Source: Anaeramoeba flamelloides
Taxonomy: Eukaryota; Metamonada; Anaeramoebidae
Direction: 5' to 3'
DNA: 64,000 bases
Assembly: GCA_027625915.1 (NCBI GenBank)
Contig: JANTQA010000033.1
Coordinates: 6,448,001-6,512,000, forward strand
The notes beneath the pieces were generated by a model. The model worked only from the letters and a program-made list of their open reading frames with translations. It was not told where the DNA came from and did no database searches. Position 1 is the first letter of the stretch, and each line of letters opens with the position of its first letter. The position numbers and the translations under genes are program-made. This document shows, one piece after another, positions 1-11,064 of the stretch.

Positions 1-1414
1 TTTTAGACGATTAAAAAAATATTTGAAAATTATATCTCTAAACTAAGTCAATTAAAAAATTCAAAAATTTTACAATTAAAAATGAAAAAAATATTACTGA
101 AAAATTTCATTTTTTTTTCAATTCCTATTAATATCTATTAAAGTTGTAAAACTTTTTGAAAATTGTTATGTATAATAATGTTTTTTATATGATTGTATTT
201 CAAAAATACAAAATTTAGAGATTTTTTTTTGAAAAAATTTTCCTTGTCTAGTATTTTGATAAGAATTCATTTTATTAATTTAATTTTCAGTACCAAAGAT
301 CCAGATCCTTTTAGTGTTTTATTGATATTTGGATTCAAAAAAAAAAAAAAAAGAATTTTGAAGAAATCTCACTTTTAGTTATTTTGGAGATTATGTATGA
401 ACAAGCTACCTTGAAATCTAATATTTTTTTTTTAATAAAAAAATAATAATCAATTAAATATCTAATTGTAGTAGATCAATAAAATTTATCTTTTATTTTA
501 TTTTTACACATTATAAGAATTTCTTGAAATATAAAAGATTAAGTAAACTCCATTTCAAAACCATTGGCCCATTAAAAATCCAATTTTAAAGAAAAATATT
601 TTTAATAATTGTTATTATCTATTTTAATATAAAAATTTCTATTTTAATATTCGGTTCTAAACTCAAGAGATATTTATTTTTTGTCTAAAAATAAAATAAA
701 AAAAAGTAAAAAAAACTGTTAAAAAAAATTGGGACATTTATTTTGAAAGAAGTATTACATAAAAAATAGAAAATTTAAAAAAATAGTAAAACCCATTTAT
801 CCATTCTCCTTATATTTGAATAACTAAATCGAATCTCTTTTTAATATTTGAAACCAAATTTTTTAATTAATTCATCTGCTACTTCTTTCCAATTTTTCAT
901 TTCCATTTTCTATTTTAATAAAACACTGCCGAAAAAATAAAAAAGAGAAACAATGATTTATTTGCAAACCTATCATTGTGAGGAGAAAAACTTCTAAACG
1001 ATACAAAAGAAATTCAAAATTCATATGTAACATGGGCCATTTATTATGAAATTTAGTTTATTTTATTTTTGTTTAGATAAAATATCAGAAATTAATTATC
1101 ATTAAATTAAACTTTTTGATAATTATTATTATTTTTTTTTCTTTATTGGGATTATTTATTTAAATTATTTTTATTGATTTGAAAATATTTTAAAAAATTA
1201 AGAAATAATATTTATGTAACTGAGATTGTTAATTTGTTGTTTTTGCAACCGATTAAAAAACAATTTTTATGTTATTTTTTATTAATTTTAGATATTTATT
1301 ATTTTTTTTGTTTATTATACTGATTAATTTGAATTAGTTTTATTTATTTGAAAATATTTAAAAAATTGATAAACATAGTAAAATCATATTCTACTTTTAA
1401 TCTTTGTATATAAT
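1..1414. other. gene-free AT-rich stretch
   Basis: I see only homopolymer-rich AT sequence here. The few open frames are short, low in complexity and lack recognisable domains. No paired inverted repeats were noticed. Confidence 0.5.
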
Positions 1415-2715
1415 AGAGCATTTGATGATATATTTACTTTGGTTACGATAAAGTTAGAAAAGAGCAATGAAGTTTCGATAAAATCTTGATTATTTTAGAA
1501 AATGACCATTATTATCCTCGGATCGTAATATTCAAGTAAATCACGATATCCTCAAAAATCTCAATATTATATAAACTATAACAAATAGAGATATTTCGAA
1601 AAAATATATAATTATTTAAAAATCGTGATAAATATCAAAATATCTCAATTACAAAGTAATCCCAATATAATAGTTGATCGCTTAATCGGCTAATTCAAGA
1701 ATAATTTTACAAAGAAATTTGGTTTGATTCAAAAAGCAGATTATGTGAAAACAGTTATTCTTTGATAATAAAACAAAAAAGATACTTGATCCAATCAAGG
1801 ATCTGATCAAAGAGTTTTACTGTACTTTCATTTGTTTCAGGTGGCAAATCTATTGATACTTTAGATCAACAACAATAATAACTAAAGAGAAATAAATATT
1901 TTCTCAGTAAATAGTGGTTTTATAAATTGTATGAAATAGAAGATCTTCTCAAATAACAAACCCTTTATCTGTTCTTTAAAGAATGTGTTATTGATAAAAA
2001 CTTTTTCAATATTCTATGAAAGCTTTACAGGAGTTGAATAACTTTTCAAAGGCTTTCACAACATCCTAGATAGATTATAATCAATAATTATGATTATTGG
2101 TACAATTTCTGTATTCTTTTCATTCTTCTTCTCGTATCTTTTTATTGGAAATAAAATATAACTAGAGTTTATAGATTTTTTTTTGATAGATTACTACTAA
2201 GAAGGAAAACTCATCTTTTTCTTTTTAGTTATTTACACTTGTGAAGGTATAAACCCATTGAAAAAAAACAAACCCATGTTATTCTATTGTATTGTTGAAA
2301 TGGGTTATTATTAGTTTGATTCGAAAATTTGTTTGAGCTTTTATTTTAGAAAAAAAAAAAAAGAAAAATATCTTTTTTCCACTACAAACAGTTTCATTCC
2401 GTTTATATAGGGATTTCAGTCTTTGAAAATTTTCAAACACTTGAAGACAATTCAAAACCCATTCAAACACTTTCAACATTTACTAAAGGGGGAAATCATT
2501 TCTAAAGTCGAAAGATTTTTTATATTATGATTTCAAAAAAATAATTTTTCATTTTTTTGCAATAATAATTTTATTGCGATAATGTGGAATATCGCAATTT
2601 TATGATTTTTTGGGATAAAATAGACTAATCTCAATTTTTTAATATTATTGAGAATTAATTGTTTATATTGTGATAAGATATGTTATCACCAAAACCTCTA
2701 ATAAAGGTAAATAGA
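1415..2715. mobile_element. repeat family E, copy 1 (decayed, about 1.3 kb)
   Basis: This block aligns along its length, with many changes and indels, to 18090-19395. Shared landmarks in the same order are the phrase around 'aatagttgatcg' (1668), 'ttcaaggatctgatcaa', the 'aatgggttattattagtttgat' region near 2300 and 'aaacacttgaagacaatt' near 2440. Both ends are rich in CGTGATA/TATCGCG-like words facing each other, so the element may have long imperfect terminal inverted repeats. Short open pieces on the minus strand (for example near 1770-1870 and 2279-2479) could be coding relics, but I cannot assign a protein family. It is most likely an old DNA transposon. Confidence 0.6.
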
Positions 2716-3410
2716 AATAATTACAATACTAAATTGAATCGAATATTTGAAAAAAAAAAAATGTATATTTTTATTCACTAGCCTATAATAAAGATATATG
2801 TACAAAATTAACTGATCAGGTTAATAATTTTTGAAGAAAAATAATTATTTTACAACATCAACAGTGTTCTTTGTAAACTCAGCCATTATTATTCCATGAA
2901 AAAAAAACACAATTTTTTCAAAATAGTAAAAAATGCAAAGTTTAAATTTATTCAAAAAATATTATTGATTTTAATTCTTCAAGAAAAGAATGGTATCATT
3001 TAAATCAAATCAATAGTTGGTATGTATATTGTTTGTCCAAATTTATTTGAATCTTCCTTCCTTAAAAAGTTGGAACAAAAAAATCAAAATTTCAAATTTT
3101 TCTATGTTTATCAAGCAATAACGTAAAAAGTAAAATCAACTAATGTTTAGCTTAACATTCAAAAGAGAAAAATAATAGATAATTTGGAATAAAATTTGGT
3201 AAACTCTTTTTTAACAATTTTTTATTATTGAAACGGAACTTTTTAGAATTTGAAAAAAAAAAATGAACTAACCCAAGAATATAAAATTAACAACAACCAA
3301 TTAGTTTCAAAATAAAACATTTTTTCACAAAAATTTTCTTCTTTCTTTTTTTAGCAATAATTATTATTGGTTTTGTTTTTTCGATCTTTTGAAGACTAAA
3401 ATTAATTTTA
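2716..3410. other. upstream region of the ankyrin gene
   Basis: There is no open frame of interest. The last 100 bases before the ATG at 3411 are AT-rich and should contain the promoter and 5' leader, but no motif can be named. Confidence 0.35.
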
Positions 3411-6400
3411 ATGAGTAGGAAATATACAGAAAAGGAAGTAGAAAAATTAAAAACTTGTAATTTCTTCGAATTACAAAAGTTAATTAATAAACGGAATGTA
3501 AATTTTGTTTGCCCTGTTCACAAGTATACCTCTTTACATCTCATTCTTTTGTTTAATTACCAAACTTCATACGTACAATATTTGATATCAATTGGAAGTG
3601 ATCTTTCAACTTTAACTGGTGATAATTCAACTTCATTACATTTGATATGCAGATCCTTAACAAGAATTGTGCGTATCAATAACCTGAAAAAGAAAAAAAA
3701 ATTTAACAAGAAAGAGAAACAGAAACAGAAACAGAAACAGAAACAGAAACAGAAACAGAAACATAAAGAAAAAGAAAAAGAAAAAGAAAAAGAAAAAGAA
3801 AAAGAAAATGAAAATGAAAAAGAAAATGAAAAAGAAAAACGAAAAGGAAAGGAAAAACTAAAAGGAAAAGAAAAAAGGGTAAAAAATAATGATCCATTAA
3901 CCCAAAAACACACCAAGAATAACAAAAAAAAAAATGTAGTCTCAAAGAAAAATAGCTTTCGAAGCATAGGAAATAAATATCAAACTCCAACCAAAAATAA
4001 ACGACATTTAAAAAATATTTCTCATTCCCAACCAAAACAACAAATAAAAAAATCAAAATATCTTTCGGAACGAATAAAGACACAAAATAAAACATTAAAT
4101 AAAACCAAAACGAATTCCAATAAAGACGAGGAATTATCTGATCATAAGGAATTAACTGATGCGCAAATTGTGGAACTTTTAATTGTCAAAGGATCGATAG
4201 ATGTAAACTTTCTAAATAATGATCAAGCATCAGCCTTGCATTACGCCTGCCAATATTCTGGTCGGATGGACATTATTAAAATGCTTTTCAAGTATGGAGC
4301 AAAGGTCGATTTACAACAAAGCGACAATTCAACTGCACTTCATTTAAGTTGTCAATATAACCCAAACCCTGAATTGATTTCGTTTCTATTATCAAACGGA
4401 GCAAATCCTAATCGGCTAACAAAACATTCTTGGACCCCATTACATTATCTTTCCAAATCAAAACCGACAATGGAAACAATTGGGGTCATGATGGAAAACG
4501 GAGCCAACCTTTGCCTCAAGACGGCCAAAGAATGGAATTGCCTTCATTTAATTTGCATGTACAATTTCAATCCCGATATTATCAAATTCCTTGTGTTTAT
4601 GGGTGTAGGTGTTAATGAAGTGACCCGGCAATCATGGAACCCACTTCATTATGTGGCCAGATATTCAAATAATCCTGAAATGATTAAATTTTTAATTAAT
4701 TCAGGGGCAAATATTGCTTCCAAAACAAATTCAGGGTGGACCCCTCTTCATTTCATATGTAGGTACCATCCGAAAATCCAAAATATTGCTGCGCTATTAG
4801 AAAACCCAATAATAATTAATCAAAAAAATCATATTGGTGATACTCCTTTACATTTGATTTGTTATAATGATAAAATAGATCCTCTAATTGTCCGTGAAAT
4901 GATTATAGCCGGCGCAGATTTTAGATTAATAAATGTAATTGCTTGATTCCTAATTTTCTTTCTTTTTTTCTTCTTTCTTTTTCTCTTTCTTTCTCTATCT
5001 CCCTTTCTTTTTCTTTCGTCTCTTTTGTTCGATCGATCTTTGTGAATGGAAATTTTGTTCTGTCACAAAGGCGAAATGTTGAAAATTAAGACCATTAAAT
5101 GTCAAAATATAATGAAATTCCATACACACACAACTTCTTTGAATCTTAAAGAAAAGGAATACAGCTAGAGGCAAAAAGATGGCAATTCAATGGAGAACTG
5201 AAATTTTAAAATACATAAAGTTGTACAAAATTGTGAAAAAAATTAAATTTTGTTTCCCAAAAAAAATGTGTTTATCAACTTTTGTGAGAAAAAAAAAAAA
5301 AAACATTTTCAGCTAAATATACGATTATTTTCAAAAAGTGAAAATTTTTTCATCAAAAAATGGTTGGAATCAAAAATTTCAAAAAAGTGAAAATTTTTTA
5401 ATTATGAAATCTTTACAAAGTTTAAAAAGTTTTCACTTTGTTTTTTTTTTATTATTATTATTGAAGTGTAAATTACACTCTAGTTGCCCTTAGACTTAAA
5501 CCCCCTTTCAGAAATTTAAGAATAAAATCATAGATTCCACGATTATTAATTAATGAAAATAATTTCAAACTATCACAGTTTAAAATCAATTCATTAAGAT
5601 TTATTTCTTTTAATTCATTAAGAAAAATTAATCTATTTTTTTCATAAGAAGGACATACCCATAAAAAATGATTAATATTTTCAATTATTTCTTTATGTTC
5701 ATCATTTAAACATAAAGGACAATATTTATTTGAGTTTTTATCGATTAACATAATAATATCTGTTTAGGCAATTAGTAAATGTCCTAAATTTTAGGATTGT
5801 TGTGCTTGATGGATAACTTAAATATTTTTGATTTTTAAAGAGTTTTGATATTTTATTATTATGAAATATTTCAATTTTTCACTTTGTTAAAACAACACGA
5901 TTTTTTGATAAATTTAAAAAAACTTTGAAAAATTTTTTGATCAGGATGTAAAAAGAAAAGATAGAAAGTACACAACTCACCATTTGTTATTGGATTTTTT
6001 TTAAATATTCTTGTTTTGAAAGTTTAATTGAAAATTTTCTCAAGATCTGAAAATTTCTGAAAATTAAACGAACTAAACAAAACCAAAAAAGTTCACTGAA
6101 AAAATCTAATTTTTAGAAAGGAATGAAGCTCAAAAAATGAAATAGAGTTAAAAAGAAATAATATCAAGTTAAACCCCATTCAGAAGAATTAATTATTGTA
6201 TTTACATCTTTTTGCCACTTGTAGTTGTGAATGTGTTTATTATTATCTGGAATTTTGAGTATATTGGATGTTGTTTTTCTTTGAAACAATCCATATGAGT
6301 AGCCAATGGTAGAAAATAAAAATAAAACAATTAGATTTTGAAATAATAAATCGAATGAAAAAAAAAATTATTTTTTATTTTGTTTTTTGTTGAGATCAAC

Positions 6401-9400
6401 TTAATTTTTATAAATAGATCAACCTTAAAAAATTATTTCCAAGTCAACTCCTTTTATATTCATCTTCAAATCTTTTTTTTTTTTTTTTTAGAATAATGTT
6501 TGAATGTGTTTCCATTTCTTTTATTTTTTTTTAAATTTGAGTATTTTTTCTTTTTCTTGTTTTATCATTATTCTAATTAATCTTGTTATAAGTCATACAG
6601 GGCACGATTTACATATTTTTAGAAAAAATTGCCTTTTTCCCACAATTTAAAAAATATAACCACCCATCAACTATTTAAACACTGACAAAAATTTTGATTA
6701 ATCAGAATAATGATAAAAAATGAAAATAAAAAAATTTTTTTTCCAAGTTTCTTTTTTTTTTTTTGAAATAAAGCGGATTTTCAGAAAATGAACATCACCG
6801 AAACAGTTTTTGCGATAATGTAATCATATTTATCACTCAATTCATAAAGTGCCAGGATTTCATTTTTAAATATTACAAAAGATAAAAACAAGGTCTTCTT
6901 GATTTTTGTGAGTTAAGATCGGTTTACCATCAAGATTATTTCTGTTTGAGTAGAACTTAAATCTTTCTCTAATTTAAATAAAAAAATCAAGATTGCCAAT
7001 TGTTTTCTTATCCATTGATCCATAAATTATTGTTGTGCTCGGAATTCGCATTTTAAGGAAATAATACAACATATACTGTAAAATGTTTATGTTTATAAAG
7101 ATCAGGATCGGTATCGTATTCTGTAATATCAACAACCCCTTTATTTGTGATTATATAATCAACCGTATTATTTTTTTTTAATTTTAAATTTTCAAGGATA
7201 GACTTTATTTGTTTATATTTTCAGTTTGGCTTGTTTCCCATTCATAATTTGTTCTTTTAGGTGTTTGTTTAAATGTTTGAATTTGAAAAAAGGTTTGGAA
7301 TTCTGAAAAAAATAATTTCTTCAGAAATGTGCAAAAAATGTAATATTTAAATTTTTTTGTGTAAGGTTTGAAATCCCACTTTGGATTTTCGATCAAATTG
7401 TCAAGATCGTCAAACATTTACACAAGCATTTTTTCAAGTTTCCTAAAAAAAAAGTTAAATCTCAAAAGGTAAAATGTAATTTTCTTGATGAATCCCCTAA
7501 AGGATCGAGAAAGGAAAAAACAAAATTTTGATAGATAATTTTTAATTCCTTCAAATTTTTTTTTAAAACTTGAAATTGAGAAAATATTTAAAAAGTTCAT
7601 CAATTGTACCCCAGGCAAGATTATAGCTCAAAAAACGCTAAGCTTTTGAAAATTAAATTGATTTGTTAGTTGTTTTCAAAAAAAAAAATAAAAGGTTATT
7701 AGATTTAAAAACAAGTTCGAATTCATCCTGATAGATTTAAAAATATTATTAAGTTTCTCAATTTTTTAAAAAATATATAAATTAGTATTTTACTTTCTTC
7801 TTTAAAATTTAAAAATTACAGAAATCACAGAAATCACAGAAATCACAGAAATTACAGAAATCACAAAAATCACAGAAACCTAATTTTGAAGGAGATAGAA
7901 AATTTCAACCATACTTGATAACGGTCGAACTCTTGATAAATTAATTTAAAATTCAAATTGAAGCTAAATCCTGAAAAATAATTTATTGAAAAAAAGTACA
8001 CCAATTGTCTAAAATAACATATATTTGTTTATTTTTAATTCGTTTCTTATTTTGTTAATAAATCATTTTTTTAAAAAGAAATGCACTTCTTTTGTTTAAT
8101 AAATATTTAATATTATTGGTATCATTGAAACTTAATTTTTGTTGATTGTTTATTTTGATTTTTAATTAAATTTATTGTTGCCCAAATCTCAATAAATTAA
8201 ACAAATATGAAAATATATAAATACAGCCATCTAAATTTTAATTGTATTTTAATTAAAACTATAACAAAAAGTCAGTTGAGTTAAGAAAAAGATTCAATAT
8301 TTTAATAAATTCATTTTGAAATTATGAATATAAATACTTTAAAAATTTTTTTAAAATCTGAAAATATTTTTAAAAATAAATTGTTAACTTGCTCTTAAGA
8401 ATAGTTACAACAATTCAAATAATATTTGGAATAAAAAAAAATGATTATGGATTTTTGTGATCAAATTGTTAATTCCAAATACACATTGAAGAAAATTTTA
8501 TTTGAAGAAATTCAATAATTGATGAAATTCAATAATTGATGAACAAAAACACGATTTAATAGTACAATTTTTAAGGGGTTTTAAAATTGTATTGATTAAA
8601 AATATTCATATTAAAATAATAATAATTTTCAAATAAGCTAAATAAATCAATTTATTAACCATCCAAAAATATATATATTAAAAAAGAAAACAAATTATCT
8701 TGTATTTATTACTGGTAATAAATACTGCTGATAGTGTAATGATGATGAAAATAGTAATTTTTTAATTAAAAACTTTTTATTGTGTAAATAACAAAACCCA
8801 TTTAATAATTTTCTTTTTTCGAAAAAAATGGAAAAAAAATTCACCTTTTATTTTTTTTTAACAAGTATTTAATTTTTTTTTTGGCTATTAGAATAAAAAA
8901 AACAACGAATTAAATAATATTACTAATAACATTTTTTTATTATTTTTCGACTTTGCATGTATATACTAACTCCTTAAATCATTTTATTCTTTAATATTTT
9001 ATCTTAATACCCGATTTTAATTTTTTTATTAATTTATTTCATTAATTGTTATTATTTATTTAATAGGATGTAAATATTTTGATCTTTTTTTTGTTTGTTT
9101 GTTTTTAATTATTATTAATTATCTATTTTTTTTCTTGCTTTTAATTATGTTATTTATTGGATAAAAGTCTGTAAGTTATCTTTGATGTTGTTATTGTTAT
9201 TTTAATTATATTGAAAATGTAATATCTCTTTGTTCAAATTATTTTTTTAATATTTTTATATATTTATTATTTTTAATAATTTATTAGACCCAAAGTCCAT
9301 TGGATGTTGCTATTGAAATGGGTAATAAGAAAATAATTCAAATATTCCAACAATCTGAGCAAGATAAATTAAAAATTGATTCACAAATTATTGAAAATAA

Positions 9401-9641
9401 GAAATTCTTTAAGCAATATTCAACTTTGAAAAAAAAAATTGAAAAGGGGAAAAGGGAAAAGGAAATCGAAGAAAGGGAAAGGTGGGAGGCATTAAAAGAA
9501 CAACAAGAACTGAAATTTGAATTGGAAAAAATTGAAATTATTAAAGAAAAAAATACAAAATATAAAAAAGCGAATCGGGAATTAGAATTAAAAATTAAAA
9601 AATTACTTAAATTTATCCAAAATAACCAGGAATTTCTGTAA
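3411..9641 (+). CDS. ankyrin-repeat protein with C-terminal coiled coil (2 exons)
   Basis: Exons are 3411-4934 and 9288-9641, joined by a GTAATT donor and a TTATTAG acceptor, both in phase 0. The product is about 625 residues. Exon 1 begins with one to two ankyrin units (around residues 40-85, TSLHL and TSLHLICR cores). A long low-complexity insert follows: Lys-Gln then Lys-Glu repeats at residues 98-150, then a basic Lys/Asn/Thr stretch to about 235. Six or so further repeats follow (SALHYACQ, TALHLSCQ, TPLHYLSK, NCLHLICM, NPLHYVAR, TPLHFICR, TPLHLICY). Reading past the donor gives a stop after four codons, in the middle of a repeat (GADFRLIN). Exon 2 resumes with TQSPLDVAIEMG, the helix pair that should come next, and ends in about 85 residues of charged coiled coil. 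The joined repeat is two residues shorter than usual, so a tiny extra exon is possible. The role is probably a protein-interaction scaffold; the partner is unknown. Confidence 0.8.
3718..3862 (+). repeat. in-frame hexanucleotide tract (CAGAAA then AAAGAA)
   Basis: A run of CAGAAA units passes into AAAGAA units and codes for alternating Lys-Gln and then Lys-Glu inside the ankyrin protein. Because the unit is six bases, length changes keep the frame. The tract lies between the two helices of one ankyrin unit (TSLHLICRS before it, AQIVELLIVKG after it), so it forms a long loop in an otherwise regular repeat stack. Confidence 0.85.
5443..5760 (-). mobile_element. 3' end of a LINE retrotransposon (non-LTR), relic
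   Basis: On the minus strand, 5751-5473 encodes 92 residues ending the polyprotein of a non-LTR retrotransposon. It carries the reverse-transcriptase zinc-binding pattern CPLC-x13-H-x4-C followed by PSYEKNR, typical of the C-terminus of jockey/R1-type and related LINEs. The frame ends RATRV, then a short palindrome around 5465-5479, an (AAT) run of four units and an A-rich tail, as expected of a LINE 3' end. Upstream parts of the reverse transcriptase are missing. It lies antisense in the intron of the ankyrin gene. Confidence 0.75.
6551..6722. repeat. inverted repeat with arms of about 26 bp
   Basis: The segment 6551-6582 is nearly the reverse complement of 6697-6722 (GATTAATNAGAATAATGATAAAA core). 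The two could form a stem-loop or be the ends of a small decayed element inside the ankyrin intron. No coding content. Confidence 0.5.
6880..7185 (-). mobile_element. LINE endonuclease-domain relic
   Basis: Read on the minus strand, about 7165-7060 gives NTVDYIITNKGVVDITEY followed by DTDPDLYKHKHFTVYV and LFP. This matches the end of an APE-type endonuclease domain of a LINE (the usual T-x-D-Y-I-x-T-x-x-G-x-V and S-D-H-x-P-I-x-V blocks, with the second decayed). Downstream on the same strand, around 6985-6900, a short piece with RFKFYSNRNNLDGKPI continues a plausible linker. Frames are broken. With the 3' relic at 5443-5760 it has the order expected of one old, internally deleted LINE. Confidence 0.6.
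7819..7880 (+). repeat. 9-bp tandem repeat (ACAGAAATC)n
   Basis: About seven imperfect copies of ACAGAAATC lie inside the ankyrin intron. The same 9-mer occurs as a short array on the other strand at 37313-37351, inside the Myb intron. Confidence 0.8.
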
Positions 9642-10506
9642 TTAGAAAATTTTTTTATAATATTTAATTTTTTGTAATCTTATTTGGATTATTTTTTACT
9701 TTAAAAAAATTGTGAATGAAAAATTGATTATTATTTGAATAATCCAATGCTTTAAACAAATTCCAGGTTATATTATTATTTTTTTTGCTTCTCTGAAAAT
9801 AAATTCAAAAATCAAATATGTTTTTATTTTATCGATATTAATATAATTTCTATAAAAAGGGAATAATTCTTAATTAATAACACTATATTATTCACAAAAT
9901 TAAATATTTACATGAGAGTTTTTATTGTAAATTATAATTTATATTAAAATAAATAAAAAAAAACTAACATTTAATTTTATTATTTTTTTTTTCTATTATT
10001 GTTGATGTTGTTATTATTATTACTTTGATTTTTTTTTCAATTCGCTATATATTGATTAATAAATATAATATATATATTATTCAAAAAATAATTGAAAAAA
10101 GACAATTTTGAAAAATATAATCCCCAGTGTGTTAATTTTTATTCATAAAGAAAAAAAAAATTTTTTTTTAATAGAAAATAATCATTCAAACTATAGTTCT
10201 TAAAAAATTGAAATTTATACTTTTCCAAAATTTATTTTATTTTGTGGGATTAAATATTATCTTTAAAAATTGTTATTATTATAATTAGAGAAAAAGAATT
10301 GAAGTTTATTAGAATTGATAAAAGGTGTATTTTATACATATTTAACTTAGGAGATTTTTGGCAAGAATATTTTTTTTCTCAATCTGAAGCTTTTTTTGAG
10401 AATATTATTATAATTTTATATAATTAGTTTATTGATACCTCTTTTTGTTAAAATCATAGTCTAGATCTTCTTTCAAGGCATTTTTTATTTACCTTAATTT
10501 CTTAAT
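9642..10506. other. gene-free AT-rich stretch downstream of the ankyrin gene
   Basis: AT-rich sequence with homopolymers. It presumably holds the 3' end of the ankyrin transcript. Nothing else is recognisable. Confidence 0.4.
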
Positions 10507-10865
10507 ATAAACTCCTTTTCAATCAAAGGGTCCCAGCCAAAAATGAAAAAGACACTTTATTTTAAGAATCAACCAAACTTAGATTGTTTAGAAATACGAG
10601 AAATAATAAACTTCTTATAAGAGTCCATAATTATAAAAGAAACCCCTTAAAAAACCATAAATTTCAAAAAAAAAAAAAAGTTAAAAAATTTTTTGGGAAA
10701 ACTTCATTGGAAAGTCTCGTGCAAAATTCTCAATTTCTTTAGGAAATTAAAATCATTGATAATAAGATTTTTTACTTGTAAATATATGAATTTTAAAAGA
10801 ACATACAAAGCTTAACTTTTCTTAATTTTTTTTTCGTTTTTCAAACCTTTTTTTTTTCAAAGTTA

Positions 10866-10915
<50 letters not shown>

Positions 10916-11064
10916 ATAAAAAACAAAATTTTACAAAATGAGAAAAAATGATTTTGATCTAAAAATTGAAAATTTTAGTTTCATAAGAGTAATGAATTAA
11001 ACTCATAGAATGTCTTCCATTTCTCAATAAAACTGGGTCCCTTTGACTGAAAAAGAGTTTAGTA
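10507..11064. mobile_element. inverted-repeat element, family J, copy 1
   Basis: The left end around 10508-10537 (AAACTCCTTTTCAATCAAAG, then GGTCCCAG) is the near reverse complement of 11031-11059 (CTGGGTCCCTTTGACTGAAA and onward). The element is about 550 bp, has no coding capacity, and has a run of 44 A at 10871-10914 near its centre. Similar ends bound the element at 35218-35931. It is probably a non-autonomous DNA transposon; I could not fix the target-site duplication. Confidence 0.65.

Noticed and set aside
3557-4095. Long Phe/Leu-rich frames on the minus strand
   Set aside because: Mirror images of the Lys-Glu/Lys-Gln hexanucleotide tract of the ankyrin gene. No independent evidence.
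5108-6250. Possible inverted pair around 5112-5180 and 6200-6260
   Set aside because: Similarity such as GCAAAAAGATG and CATCTTTTTGCC is suggestive, but the flanking match is too poor to call an element.
7819-7880. CRISPR-like short repeats
   Set aside because: The units are contiguous 9-mers with no spacers, in a eukaryotic intron.
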